Counted from the stretch's first letter, positions 23,785 through 32,617 are shown. The stretch: DNA of 64,000 nucleotides from Sphaerisporangium corydalis (GCF_025506355.1 NZ_JANZYP010000028.1:1-64000); one strand, 5' to 3'. Made by a program: numbers and translations. Notes: generated by a model not told the origin, from the letters alone.

Positions 23785-23809
23785 GTTCGTCCGCATTCCA
23801 GGTCGGGTA
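23785..23809 (+). promoter_or_regulatory. Stress-sigma-like promoter of the ABM-domain gene
   Basis: GTTC at 23785-23788, 16 bases, then GGGTA at 23805-23809, 50 bases before the start. One mismatch to GTTT. Confidence 0.4.
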
Positions 23810-23859
23810 GGGCTCACGGCGATCAGGTTTCCACGCCCTCGAAGAGGGAGGGATCGCGC

Positions 23860-24162
23860 ATGGTGACCGCCGGCCTGCTGGTACGCGTCCACGCCCGGCC
23901 GGGTAAGGAGCGGGAGATCGAGAACTTCCTGCGGGACTCGCTCGTCCTGGTCGAGGACGAGGCGGACACGGCAGGATGGTTCGCGTTGCGCATCAACTGC
24001 GCCACCTTCGGGATCTTCGGGATCTTCGCCGACGACGCCGGGCGGCTGGCGCACCAGTCGGGCAAGGTCGCAGAGGCCCTGATGGAGCGGGCCGACGAGC
24101 TCTTCACCCGCCCGCCGACGATCGAACGCGTCGACGTCATCGCCGCCGACCCGCCGGGCTGA
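23860..24162 (+). CDS. ABM (antibiotic biosynthesis monooxygenase) domain protein
   Basis: 100 residues forming one dimeric alpha+beta barrel: LLVRVHARPGKEREIENFLRDSL, then ALRINCATFGIFGIFADDAGR, then a helix and VDVIAADPPG. The fold includes quinone monooxygenases, haem-degrading enzymes and many stress proteins without known activity. No flavin or metal ligands are needed by the family. The start has CGAAGAGGGAGGG upstream. It stands alone. Confidence 0.85.
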   Translation: MVTAGLLVRVHARPGKEREIENFLRDSLVLVEDEADTAGWFALRINCATFGIFGIFADDAGRLAHQSGKVAEALMERADELFTRPPTIERVDVIAADPPG

Positions 24163-24167
24163 CACGC

Positions 24168-24224
24168 GCCGATCACGGGCCGGCCCGGCCGATCAGCGGC
24201 CGCAGGGCCGAGCCCGGCCGATCA
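24168..24224 (-). repeat. Repeats spanning the GAF-protein stop codon
   Basis: GCCCGGCCGATCA at 24183-24195 and 24212-24224, identical, period 29, with a shorter GCCGATCA copy at 24168-24175. The last copy contains the gene's stop codon (24222-24224). Confidence 0.85.
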
Positions 24225-24827
24225 AGGGCCGCCCGGTTCGGCCGCGGCGGTGTTCCTGGCCGCCGCCTCACGTAGCTCCTGGGCGACGCGCATGGCCGTG
24301 ATCGCGTCCAGGCGGAGGTCGAGCAGGCGGGCCACCAGCGCGGCGAGCCGGGTCAGTACGGCGTTCTGCGTGGCGCTGAGCAGCCGGGGCACCCGATCGA
24401 TGACGTTGACGGTGCCGAGCCGGTGGCCCTGGGCGGTGATGATCGGCGCGGCGGCGTAGAAGCGCAGGCCGAGCTCGCCACGGACCAGCGGGTGGTCCAG
24501 GGTGCGCGGGTCGAGCGTCGCGTCCGTCACGGTGTACAGCACGTCGTCCAGGACCGCCGAGGCGCACAAGCCCGGTTCGGTGCCGACCTGCTCCACGCCC
24601 TCCAGCCCCTCGGTGGCGGCGAACCACACGCGGTCCTCGTCGACGATGGTCACCGTGGCGATCGGCGTCGCGCAGGCGATGGCGGCGAGCTGGGCGATGT
24701 CGTCGAAGGACCCGTCGCGGGGCGCGTCCAGGATCTCGTAGCGGCGGACCTCGGCCAGGCGGTCCATCTCGGCCCTGGCCAGGCGCGGGTACCCGGGCGG
24801 GCCGTCGCCGGACGTCGGGGTGGACAC
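24222..24827 (-). CDS. GAF-domain protein
   Basis: 201 residues. After 25 polar residues a GAF domain fills about 30-170: RRYEILDAPRDGSFDDIAQLAAIAC, then TIVDEDRVWF, a Cys in LCASAVLDD, then FYAAAPIITAQGHRLGTVNVID. The layout is that of short GAF proteins found before or without a kinase or GGDEF domain in actinomycetes. No enzymatic domain follows, so it is a stand-alone small-molecule or redox sensor. GTG at 24827 is chosen for its GAGGGAGGG site. It is minus-strand, 123 bases before the esterase gene's end. Confidence 0.8.
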   Translation of the reverse strand: MSTPTSGDGPPGYPRLARAEMDRLAEVRRYEILDAPRDGSFDDIAQLAAIACATPIATVTIVDEDRVWFAATEGLEGVEQVGTEPGLCASAVLDDVLYTVTDATLDPRTLDHPLVRGELGLRFYAAAPIITAQGHRLGTVNVIDRVPRLLSATQNAVLTRLAALVARLLDLRLDAITAMRVAQELREAAARNTAAAEPGGP

Positions 24828-24950
24828 GGGACCCTCCCTCGGGGGTGCGGTGACAGGGGGCCGTACGGGCCGGCACGGATCCGGCCACGCGGCCGGGAAC
24901 GCCATGCGAGGGCCTGCGGGCAGGAAGCCTGTCCGACGGTCACCGCAACG

Positions 24951-26012
24951 CTACTGGATGGGGGGAGCCGTGTCCCGGACAGGAGCGGGCTGGATGCGCC
25001 TGGCGAGCCAGGTCAGCGAGACCGGGTAGCGGTAGTCGATGGCGCCGTGCCCGGCGTCGAACAGCTCGAAGTGCATCAGGTCATCCGATACGCCATTGTC
25101 GAGGAGCGCCTGGTGGAATGCCTGGGCCCCCACGTCCAGGTTGTACTCGTCGCGGGTGCCCGCGTCGATCCAGATGGCCCGCATGGACCGCAGCGCGTCG
25201 GCGTGACCGGGCACCATGCGGACCGGGTCCCAGGCGAGCCAGCGCTGCCAGAGCTCGTCCCTGAGCACGCCGGTGCGCGGGTCGAACGGCAGCTCGGGGA
25301 CGCCGTCCGCGCGGGCGGAGAAGGCGGCCGAGCAGCCGAGCACCCCGATCAGCACCTCGTCGGCGGGATGGGTGAAGGCGGTGCGGCCCTGGAACTCCCG
25401 CCACCACCGGCCGATGTCGCCGTCGAAGGCGCGGAGGAGGCGCACGGCCTGGGAGAAGTCCGGCAGGTAGCAGTACTCGTAGAGGGTGTCGCCCGCGTGG
25501 GTGGCGAACGCGCCGAACAGGTCGGGGCGGAGCATCGGGGTGATCATCGCGCCGAACCCGCCGCTGGACTTGCCGGTGATCGCGCGGTGGTCGCGGCCGG
25601 CGTGGGTGCGGTAGCGGGCGTCCACCCACGGCACGATCTCGTCGCACAGGTAGGAGTGGTAGCGGCCGGTGCCGGGCGAGTCGACGAACTGGCTGCCGCC
25701 GTACGCGGTCCATGCGTCCACGTACACGACGATGACCGGCGGCGCCTCGCCCCGGGCGAAGACCTCGTCGGCGGTCTCGGGGAACGGCCGGCGGAACGGC
25801 GTGCGGTTGTTCCACATGGCGAGGTGGCCGGTGTAGCCCTGGATGACGTAGACGGACGGGTAGCGCCGGTCGGGGTCGTCGTCGTACCCGGGCGGCAGGT
25901 AGACCCACAGCGGCCGGTGGTGCGGGTCCCCGAGGGGGTTGCCGCGCAGCAGCTCGCTCTCGAAGACGTGCTCGTCGATCCGTCCGGCCGGTTCGCCCCG
26001 CCAAGGCAACAT
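24951..26012 (-). CDS. Esterase-D/Ag85-like alpha/beta hydrolase
   Basis: 353 residues. An N-terminal beta region (RPLWVYLPPGYDDDPDRRYPSVYVIQGYTGH) leads to the nucleophile elbow ITGKSSGGFGAM near residue 150 (G-x-S-x-G), with Asp and His in the C-terminal part (LFDAGHGAIDYRY). This is the esterase D/antigen 85/enterochelin-esterase family. No signal peptide, so it is intracellular. It could cleave esters of a siderophore or another metabolite; the substrate is unknown. The start has GAAGGAGGGG at good spacing. Confidence 0.88.
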   Translation of the reverse strand: MLPWRGEPAGRIDEHVFESELLRGNPLGDPHHRPLWVYLPPGYDDDPDRRYPSVYVIQGYTGHLAMWNNRTPFRRPFPETADEVFARGEAPPVIVVYVDAWTAYGGSQFVDSPGTGRYHSYLCDEIVPWVDARYRTHAGRDHRAITGKSSGGFGAMITPMLRPDLFGAFATHAGDTLYEYCYLPDFSQAVRLLRAFDGDIGRWWREFQGRTAFTHPADEVLIGVLGCSAAFSARADGVPELPFDPRTGVLRDELWQRWLAWDPVRMVPGHADALRSMRAIWIDAGTRDEYNLDVGAQAFHQALLDNGVSDDLMHFELFDAGHGAIDYRYPVSLTWLARRIQPAPVRDTAPPIQ

Positions 26013-26076
26013 GGTCCCCTCCTTCAGCCCCACATCCGTATCACGGATCACACCCGCCCCGCTCACCCGCCCCGTG

Positions 26077-26895
26077 TCAGTGCAGCAGGACGCGGGTCCA
26101 GCGCCGCCGGGCGACGACGAGCCCGAGCACCCCCATGATGACCAGGTAGGCCGCGCTGACCAGCAGCGCGGGCTCTATCCGGCCCAGCGCGAGGCCGCGC
26201 AGGAGCTGGATGGCGTGGTAGAGCGGCAGCAGCTCCACCACGAACTGCACGACCCTCGGGTACACGGTCACGGGGTAGAACGTGGTCGCGAACAGGAACA
26301 TCGGCAGCAGCACGAGCTGCACGTACTGGAAGTCGTGCCACCCCCTGATGTACGTCGTCACCGCGAGGCCGCAGGCGCCGAAGGCGAAACCGACGAGCAG
26401 CGCGGCGGGCAGCGTCGCGAGCGCCCACGCGGAGGGCACCAGGCCGAACGCGGTGATCACCACCAGGAAGCCCACCGCCGTGATGAGGCCGCGCAGCATC
26501 GCCCACGCCACCTCCCCCACGACGACGCCGGTCACGGTGACCGGGGTGACCAGCACCGACTGGTAGAACCGGTCGTAGCGGACCTTGGTGAACGCGGCCT
26601 CCATCGTCTCGTGCAGCGCGCTGTTCATGACCGCCGTGGCCAGCAGGCCGGGGGCGACGAACGAGGCGTAGCCGACGTCGACCCCGGCCACGTCGCCGAC
26701 CAGCCGGCCGACGCCGACGCCGATGGCCAGCAGGTACAGGACCGGCTCGAAGATCGAGTACAGGGCCATCGTCCACGGGCTGTGCCCCTTGTGGACCCAC
26801 AGGTTGCGGAGCAGCAGCAGGTGCGCACCGCCCGCGCGCGGCACGTGGGGCACGTCCCGGATCCCGGGACCTTCGCCGAGCTTCAGCGCCGACAT
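26077..26895 (-). CDS. ABC-2 type exporter permease
   Basis: 272 residues with six hydrophobic segments. The layout (MALYSIFEPVLYLLAIGVGVG, then FVAPGLLATAVMNSALHETMEAAF and so on) is that of NodJ/DrrB-type ABC-2 permeases. It is the third gene of an operon with a second permease and an ATPase, so the pump probably has two different permease halves. Substrate unknown; such pumps move antibiotics or lipids. Confidence 0.88.
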   Translation of the reverse strand: MSALKLGEGPGIRDVPHVPRAGGAHLLLLRNLWVHKGHSPWTMALYSIFEPVLYLLAIGVGVGRLVGDVAGVDVGYASFVAPGLLATAVMNSALHETMEAAFTKVRYDRFYQSVLVTPVTVTGVVVGEVAWAMLRGLITAVGFLVVITAFGLVPSAWALATLPAALLVGFAFGACGLAVTTYIRGWHDFQYVQLVLLPMFLFATTFYPVTVYPRVVQFVVELLPLYHAIQLLRGLALGRIEPALLVSAAYLVIMGVLGLVVARRRWTRVLLH

Positions 26896-26933
26896 TTCCT
26901 CGCTCCCGTCTGAAGTGGGTGACGCCGGTCGCG

Positions 26934-27689
26934 TCAGTAGTGGAGGTGCCGCCGGTAGGTCACGAGCGCCACGGCGACGCCGCCGGCGGCGAACGCGCCC
27001 AGGTAGGCGACGTGCACCAGGGAGCCCGCCAGGGTGGCCGTCCCGAGGCTCAGCGTCCGGCACAGGTCGACGCCGTGCCACAGCGGCAGCGCGTACGCGG
27101 CGGTGTGCAGCCAGGCGGGGAGCGAGTCCAGCGTGAAGAAGGTGCCGGACAGCAGGTACATCGGCATCAGCACGAACCGGAAGACCGCGTTGAGCGTGCC
27201 GAACTTCTCGACCGTCACCGCCCAGGCCGCGAGCGGGGTCGCGAAGGCGAGGCCGGTGAGCAGCGCGGCGGGGACGGTGAGCACCACCATCGGGGAGCGC
27301 GACGCGCCGAAGGCGACCATCACCACGGCGAACGCCAGGGCGCTGCTCGCGATCCTGAACGTGATGAACAGCAGGTGCCCGGCCATGATGTCCCTGGGCT
27401 CCAGGGGCGTGGCCGCGGCGACCACGTAGCTCCGGTCGCGCCGCAGCGCGCCGTTCACCCTGAACGCCGACTCGATGTAGGCGTTCTGCATGGCGGCGGC
27501 GGCCAGCATGCCGGGGGCGAAGAACTCCAGGTACGTCATGCCGTCCAGCGCCTCGGGGGCGACGAGCCGGCCGAGGCCGGCGCCGATGGCGAGCAGGAAG
27601 AGCAGGGGGTTGGCGACGCTGACCACGATGGTGGACCGCCAGGTGCGGCGGTAGCGGAGCATCCACGCGGAGAACTCTCGGAGGAGCAT
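26934..27689 (-). CDS. ABC-2 type exporter permease
   Basis: 251 residues with six hydrophobic segments, related to the following permease: ANPLLFLLAIGAGLG, FFAPGMLAAAAMQNAYIESAF, LLFITFRIASSALAFAVVMV. It is the middle gene of the operon, 7 bases after the ATPase gene. Confidence 0.88.
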   Translation of the reverse strand: MLLREFSAWMLRYRRTWRSTIVVSVANPLLFLLAIGAGLGRLVAPEALDGMTYLEFFAPGMLAAAAMQNAYIESAFRVNGALRRDRSYVVAAATPLEPRDIMAGHLLFITFRIASSALAFAVVMVAFGASRSPMVVLTVPAALLTGLAFATPLAAWAVTVEKFGTLNAVFRFVLMPMYLLSGTFFTLDSLPAWLHTAAYALPLWHGVDLCRTLSLGTATLAGSLVHVAYLGAFAAGGVAVALVTYRRHLHY

Positions 27690-27696
27690 CGGTGCC

Positions 27697-28668
27697 TCAG
27701 TCCGTCAGGGAGCGGCCGGTGAGGCGCAGGAACACGTCCTCCAGGGTGGACCGGCGCACCAGTGCCGTGACCGGGGCCAGCCCGGCGGCGGTGACGGCCG
27801 CGAGCGCCGCCTCCCCGTCGGGGGTGTAGACCATCAGGCGGTCCGGCAGGACCTCGACGCGCTCGCCCTCGCGGGCGCCGGTGACGGCCCTGACCTTCCC
27901 GGTGGCCTGGTCCTGCTCGTCCAGCCGGAACCGGAGCTCCAGGACCTCGCGGGTCGAGTGGCGCTCGATCAGCTCGCGGGGCGACCCCTCGTCGGCGATC
28001 AGGCCCTTGTCCATCACGACGAGCCGGTCGCAGAGCTGCTCGGCCTCGTCCATGTAGTGCGTGGTGAGCAGGAGGGTCACGCCCTGCTGCTTGAGGCGGA
28101 ACAGCCGGTCCCACAGGACGTGCCGCGCTTGGGGGTCGAGCCCGGTGGTGGGTTCGTCCAGCAGCAGGACGTCGGGCTCGTTGACCAGGGAGCGGGCGAT
28201 CGTGAGCCGGCGCCGCATGCCGCCGGACAGCGCCTCGACCCGGTCGCCGGCCTTCTCCTCAAGCTGGGCGAACTCCAGCAGCCGCGCGGCCCGCTCCTTG
28301 ACCACCCGGCGCGGGATGCCGAAGTAGTTGCCGTACATCAGCAGGTTCTCGCGGACGGTGAGCTCGACGTCCAGCGCGTCCTCCTGGGGGACGACCCCGA
28401 GGCGTGCCCTGATCAGCCGCCCGTCGCGCGCGGGGTCCATGCCGAGGATGCGCAGGGTGCCGGCGGTCGGCGGGGACACGCAGCCGAGCATCCGCATGGT
28501 CGAGGACTTGCCCGCCCCGTTGGGGCCGAGGAACCCGAAGGCCTCGCCCCGGCCGACCTGGAAGTCGAGCCCGGCCACCGCGCGGAAGACCCCTCCTGGC
28601 CTGTCGCGGGCGGGGTACTCCTTCACCAGCCCCTTCGCGTCGATCAAAGGCGTCTCGCCGTCGTCCAC
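27697..28668 (-). CDS. ABC exporter ATPase, DrrA/NodI type
   Basis: 323 residues. Walker A LGPNGAGKSS near 47, signature LSGGMRRR near 150, Walker B VLLLDEPTTGLDP near 170, then the H-loop TTHYMDEAE. The C-terminal extension after 240 is typical of DrrA-type ATPases. It drives export by the two permeases that follow on the same strand. GTG at 28668 has GGAGG 8 bases upstream, better placed than a GTG at 28677. Confidence 0.9.
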   Translation of the reverse strand: MDDGETPLIDAKGLVKEYPARDRPGGVFRAVAGLDFQVGRGEAFGFLGPNGAGKSSTMRMLGCVSPPTAGTLRILGMDPARDGRLIRARLGVVPQEDALDVELTVRENLLMYGNYFGIPRRVVKERAARLLEFAQLEEKAGDRVEALSGGMRRRLTIARSLVNEPDVLLLDEPTTGLDPQARHVLWDRLFRLKQQGVTLLLTTHYMDEAEQLCDRLVVMDKGLIADEGSPRELIERHSTREVLELRFRLDEQDQATGKVRAVTGAREGERVEVLPDRLMVYTPDGEAALAAVTAAGLAPVTALVRRSTLEDVFLRLTGRSLTD

Positions 28669-28741
28669 CCTGGTCACCTCCGCCGGCCGGTGCGGCCGGA
28701 CGCTTCCCGGCCAGAGATCACTCGTGCGCGAACGACCATAG

Positions 28742-28769
28742 TTTGTAAGACCAGGCTGAAATCTCGCAA
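28742..28769 (-). promoter_or_regulatory. SigA-like promoter of the ABC exporter operon
   Basis: On the minus strand TTGCGA at 28769-28764, 16 bases, then TACAAA at 28747-28742, about 75 bases before the ATPase start. A direct repeat AACTTAT (28768-28774 and 28776-28782, period 8) overlaps the -35 element and may bind a repressor. Confidence 0.5.
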
Positions 28770-28816
28770 CTTATTAACTTATGAGCGAAAATCTCCGGCG
28801 CTCTGGACATAAGCGA

Positions 28817-29896
28817 TCACGGGCGGACGGGTTCCGGTCCTCGCCCGCCGGGGTCGCCGGGCGCCCGCCGGAGGCGGAGGTGGAAGCGGGCACCGTCGCC
28901 GTCCCTGGCCTCGTACCAGGCGTCCCCGCCGTTGGCCCTGGCCAGCCTGCGGACGATCCACAGCCCGAGGCCCGTGCCCTCGGTGACCCGCTCGACGCCG
29001 GGCTCGCGGGCGAAGCGGTCGAACAGCCGGGGCACGAACGCCCCAGGCACCCCGGGCCCGTGGTCGCGCACCCGGAGCAGCACCCAGCCCGCCCGCCGGG
29101 ACGCCGACACCTCGACCGGCGGCCTGCCGTAGGCGAAGGCGTTCTCCAGGTAGTTGCCGACCATCACCGAGAACTCCTGGCGGTCGGCGAGCGCGACCAG
29201 CCCGGGTTCGCAGGACAGGCGCACGTCCCCGGCCCGCCCGTCCTGCTCCCCCACCAGCTCCACGACCAGCGCCAGCACGGGCACCCGTTCCAGGGAGGCG
29301 GAGGCGCCGCCCCTGGCGTCGATCCTGGAGGCGACGAGCAGCTTCTTGACCAGCCCCTGGAGGCGGGCCGTGCGGTCGGCGATCCGGTCCACGATCTCGG
29401 CCCGCCGGTCCTCGGCGAGCGCGGTCAGGCGGTCGCGCAGCACGCCGACCAGCACGCTGATCGTGGCGAGCGGGCTGTGCAGCTCGTGGGCGGCCATGGC
29501 GACCAGGACGCTCTGGCGTTCCAGGGCCGCCTCCATCTCCCGCTCGGCGTGCCGGCTGCGGGTGACGTCGCGCAGCGCCGCCACGTACAGGGGCGCGCCG
29601 TCCAGGGTCGTGGCGGAGACCCGCATCTCGACCACCCGCCTGCCCCCGCCGGGCAGCACCAGGTCGATCGTGGTCGACGCGCCGGCCACGATGGGGAAGC
29701 CGAACGGGGTGCCGACGAGCTCCCCCGCCGGGCGGGCGAACAGCGACTCGGCCGCCGGGTTGCACAGTTTGATGACCCCGCGCCCGTCGACCGCGACGAC
29801 GCCGTCCGCCGACGCCGACACGACCACCTCGCTGATGCCGTCCCGGCGCGCGGCCTCCCGCCCGGCGCCGGTCCCCGGCTCCCCCTCGGCCCTCAT
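28817..29896 (-). CDS. PAS histidine kinase of the KaiBC operon
   Basis: 359 residues. An N-terminal PAS domain (about 20-130; VVVSASADGVVAVDGRGVIKLCNPAAE) is followed by HisKA with the phospho-acceptor His in MAAHELHSPLATISV near 155, then HATPase with NYLENAFAYG, VRDHGPGVP and TEGTGLGLWIVRR. No membrane segment, so it is cytosolic. The ATG overlaps the stop of kaiC by 4 bases, so it is made with KaiB and KaiC. In cyanobacteria the kinase SasA reads KaiC through a KaiB-like domain; this one has a PAS domain instead, so the link is by operon. Confidence 0.85.
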   Translation of the reverse strand: MRAEGEPGTGAGREAARRDGISEVVVSASADGVVAVDGRGVIKLCNPAAESLFARPAGELVGTPFGFPIVAGASTTIDLVLPGGGRRVVEMRVSATTLDGAPLYVAALRDVTRSRHAEREMEAALERQSVLVAMAAHELHSPLATISVLVGVLRDRLTALAEDRRAEIVDRIADRTARLQGLVKKLLVASRIDARGGASASLERVPVLALVVELVGEQDGRAGDVRLSCEPGLVALADRQEFSVMVGNYLENAFAYGRPPVEVSASRRAGWVLLRVRDHGPGVPGAFVPRLFDRFAREPGVERVTEGTGLGLWIVRRLARANGGDAWYEARDGDGARFHLRLRRAPGDPGGRGPEPVRP

Positions 29897-31422
29897 CCGG
29901 GCGGCCTGTCCGTGGCACGGGCGGACGGCGGCCACAGTGCGGTGGGATCGGCGTTCCCCGTGGAGACGTGCGGGACGCCGTTCAGCGGCTCGCCGATGCG
30001 CATGCCGCCGCCGTCGATCGTGAACTCGCGGATCCGGTGGTCGTGGGCCGAGCCCCTGGCCCGCAGCACGGTGACCGCGCGCCGGGCCTCGCCCGCGCGT
30101 TCGGCGTACCTGAGCATGATCCACACGTCGGCCAGCCCGGCGATCTCCATGGTGACCGCCGAGACGCCGGCCGGCACCGCGTGGCCGGTGGGGGCGGCGG
30201 TGAGAAGCGTGGTGATCTCGTCGCGGCGGAGCAGCGCGCCCAGCGCGATGACGAAGTCCAGCAGGGCCCGCTGGCTGACGACGCGTTCGAGGGAGGACAG
30301 GGTGTCGACGACCAGGCGGGTGGGCGCGAACTCCTCGATCGACCGCCTGATCCGCAGGAAGTGGTCCTCGGGCGAGGCCACCTCCGGGTAGCCGGACACC
30401 ACGCGGAGCAGGCCGGAGGCCTCCATGGCCCGCAGGTCCAGCCCCCACCCGCCGGCGTCGCGGAGAAGCTGCTCGCGGGTCTCGTCGAACGTGCAGATCA
30501 GGCAGCGCTCGCCGGACTCGGCCGCGGTGGCGGCGAAGCGGAGGGCGGTCAGCGTCTTGCCCATGCCGGTCGGGCCGGACACCAGCACGACCGCGTCGCG
30601 GTAGAGGCCGCCGCCGCACATCTCGTCCAGCCCGGCGTTGCCCGACGAGACGCGGACCGTGGAGGCGCGCCCGCCGGTGGAGGCGGCGAGGAACGCCGGG
30701 GGGACGAGCACGATGCCCTCGGCCGGGTCGATGGTGAAGATCCACTCACCGGTGCGGTGGGCGGCGCCGCGGAACTTGACGATCTCCAGCGTCCGGCTCC
30801 GCCGTCCCCGCCGCAGGGCGTTGCGCAGGACGACGACGTTGTCCATGACGAACGGCTCGACCCCGTGGCGGGTCACGCCGTCGTACTCCCCCGGCCGTTC
30901 GGCCGTGACCACCGAGGTCACCCCGAGCGCCTGGAGGCCCAAGGTGATCTTGAGCAGCTCGCGGCGGACGACGGCGGCGTCGGCGAAGCGGGCGAAGAGC
31001 GCGCCGAGCGAGTCGAGCACGACACGGCGGGCCCCGGTCCGGCGCACGGCGTAGGTGACGCGCGCCGCCAGGCCGCCGAAGTCGTACGCCCCGACGGCCG
31101 GCGCCTCGTCGGTGAGGACGTCCGAGGCGTCCACGAAGGCCCACCGGCCCTCGTCCTCCCAGCGCTCGATGGGGAACCCCAGGGACGCCGAGTTGAGCCG
31201 GATGCCGGCCGGCGCCTCCTCGAAGGTGACGAAGACCCCGGGCTCGTCGAAGCACAGGATCCCCCGGGCGAGGAACTCCACGGCGAACACGGTCTTGCCG
31301 CTGCCGGTCGTGCCGCTCACGAGCGTGGACCTGCGGGCGGGCAGGCCGCCCAGCGCCACATGGTCGAACCCGTCGATCCCCGTGGGGACCCGCTCGATCG
31401 CGGTGCTCCCGTCCATCGTCAC
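29893..31422 (-). CDS. kaiC: KaiC-like double ATPase
   Basis: 509 residues, two RecA-type domains as in cyanobacterial KaiC. CI: Walker A GTTGSGKT (37-44), the Glu pair in FEE (68-69), VVLDSLGALF near 135. CII: Walker A GPTGMGKT (283-290), D313-E314 in place of the catalytic Glu pair, VVDTLSSLE near 371. The CII residues aligned by eye to the phosphorylated Ser431-Thr432 are Ala428-Gly429 (EIAGLAD), so the clock-type phosphorylation cycle is unlikely. The GTG at 31422 overlaps the KaiB stop by 4 bases, with GAGG before it; an ATG six bases later also fits. CI ATPase, KaiB binding and signalling to the kinase are likely roles. Confidence 0.85.
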   Translation of the reverse strand: MTMDGSTAIERVPTGIDGFDHVALGGLPARRSTLVSGTTGSGKTVFAVEFLARGILCFDEPGVFVTFEEAPAGIRLNSASLGFPIERWEDEGRWAFVDASDVLTDEAPAVGAYDFGGLAARVTYAVRRTGARRVVLDSLGALFARFADAAVVRRELLKITLGLQALGVTSVVTAERPGEYDGVTRHGVEPFVMDNVVVLRNALRRGRRSRTLEIVKFRGAAHRTGEWIFTIDPAEGIVLVPPAFLAASTGGRASTVRVSSGNAGLDEMCGGGLYRDAVVLVSGPTGMGKTLTALRFAATAAESGERCLICTFDETREQLLRDAGGWGLDLRAMEASGLLRVVSGYPEVASPEDHFLRIRRSIEEFAPTRLVVDTLSSLERVVSQRALLDFVIALGALLRRDEITTLLTAAPTGHAVPAGVSAVTMEIAGLADVWIMLRYAERAGEARRAVTVLRARGSAHDHRIREFTIDGGGMRIGEPLNGVPHVSTGNADPTALWPPSARATDRPPG

Positions 31423-31718
31423 AGCCTTTCCTCGGGCGGGCCGGGCGCGGCGGGCAGGCCCAGGGCGGCGGCGGCGCGCCCGTGGTCGGACAGGTCCCCG
31501 ACCACCCGCAGCACCGGCGGCGGGGCGAGCCTGACGACCGTCGGGGTGGCGAGCACCCGGCCCTCCTCCGCCAGGTCCGGCCGTTCGGCGACGTCGACGA
31601 CCTCCACCTCGCACGCGCCGGCGAGGCGCTCGTCGCACAGGAACCGCAGGTTCGCCTCCGCGGCCTTGGACCGTTCCGTGGTCCCGGCCACGTACAACCG
31701 GAACGAGTAGGTGGTCAC
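31419..31718 (-). CDS. kaiB: KaiB-like protein
   Basis: 99 residues. Clear KaiB signature: YSFRLYVAGTTERSKAAEANL, then a helix, VEVVDVAERPDLAEEGRVLATPTVVRL, and PPPVLRVVGDLSD. KaiB is a thioredoxin-like fold-switching protein that binds the KaiC CI ring. GTG at 31718 is chosen because the KaiB fold begins there; its binding site is weak. It is the first gene of the operon with kaiC and the histidine kinase, each overlapping the next by 4 bases. No kaiA is present. Confidence 0.85.
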   Translation of the reverse strand: MTTYSFRLYVAGTTERSKAAEANLRFLCDERLAGACEVEVVDVAERPDLAEEGRVLATPTVVRLAPPPVLRVVGDLSDHGRAAAALGLPAAPGPPEERL

Positions 31719-31804
31719 AGATGGACCGTCTCCACCCCCTGCGGCGCCCAAACGGCGCGCCGAGGGGCACGGCGGGATTTGCCCGGCACTACGCGCTGTG
31801 GTTA

Positions 31805-31819
31805 CCTTCGTGACGAAGG
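31805..31819. promoter_or_regulatory. Dyad between the kaiB operon and the response regulator
   Basis: CCTTCG-TGA-CGAAGG, a perfect 6-bp dyad, in the 182-base region between divergent kaiB and the LuxR-type regulator gene. It is a natural site for a regulator of both, possibly the response regulator itself. Confidence 0.45.
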
Positions 31820-31900
31820 GTGAGGACCGCCTGCGAAGCGAGCAGCCATGTGCCGAGAACCGTCCGCGCTCCCGACGCGCGCCGCCGAGGGCGGGGACGC

Positions 31901-32605
31901 GTGACCCGGGTCCTGGTGGTCGAGGACCAGCGGGCCCTGGCCGGCGCACTGGAGATCGCGATCGGCGCCCAGCCGGACCTGGACTGCGTGGGCACGGCCG
32001 GCACGGTCGAAGAGGCCGTCAGGCTCGTGGAGACGCGGAGCCCCGACGTGGTGCTGATGGACGTCCACCTGCCCGGCGACGACGGGATCGAGGGCACCCG
32101 GCGGATCAAGGCGGCCCACCCGGGGATCCGGGTCCTGATCCTGACCGGCGACCCCACCCCCGGCCTCCTCGGCGCGGCCGCCACCGCCGGGGCCACCGGA
32201 TTCCTCCCCAAGGACAGCGCCTTCCCCGACATCCTCCGGGTGATCCGGGCCTCGGTCGACGACGCGATCGTGATGGTGGAGGGCGGGACGTTCCGGGAAC
32301 TGTTCAAGGGCGCAGGGCCGGGGGCCGCGCCGCCGGGCGACGACCGCACGGGACTCACCGCGCGCGAGCTGGAGGTCCTCGGGCTCATGGGGGAAGGGCT
32401 CGACCCGCAGGCGATCGCCGGCCACCTGGTCCTCAGCCCGCACACCGCCCGCGGGCACGTCAAGAACGTCATGATGAAGCTGGGCGCGCACAGCCAGCTC
32501 GAAGCGGTCGTGGTGGCCCACCGCATGGGCCTGCTGCCAGGGCCGCGGGCGACCGGCGCCGGGCACCGATCCGGCCCATCTGGGGGTGGGGGTCGGACCA
32601 CCTGA
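31901..32605 (+). CDS. LuxR-type response regulator beside the KaiBC operon
   Basis: 234 residues. Receiver: VLVVEDQRALAGA near 5, phospho-acceptor Asp in PDVVLMDVHLPG near 53, Lys in GFLPKDS near 103. HTH: LTARELEVLGLMGEGLDPQAIAGHLVLSPHTARGHVKNVMMKL near 155. GTG at 31901 follows GGGCGGGGA. It is divergent from kaiB, so it is a good candidate for the target of the operon's histidine kinase, as RpaA is in cyanobacteria. Confidence 0.88.
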   Translation: MTRVLVVEDQRALAGALEIAIGAQPDLDCVGTAGTVEEAVRLVETRSPDVVLMDVHLPGDDGIEGTRRIKAAHPGIRVLILTGDPTPGLLGAAATAGATGFLPKDSAFPDILRVIRASVDDAIVMVEGGTFRELFKGAGPGAAPPGDDRTGLTARELEVLGLMGEGLDPQAIAGHLVLSPHTARGHVKNVMMKLGAHSQLEAVVVAHRMGLLPGPRATGAGHRSGPSGGGGRTT

Positions 32606-32617
32606 GGGTGGCAGGAC

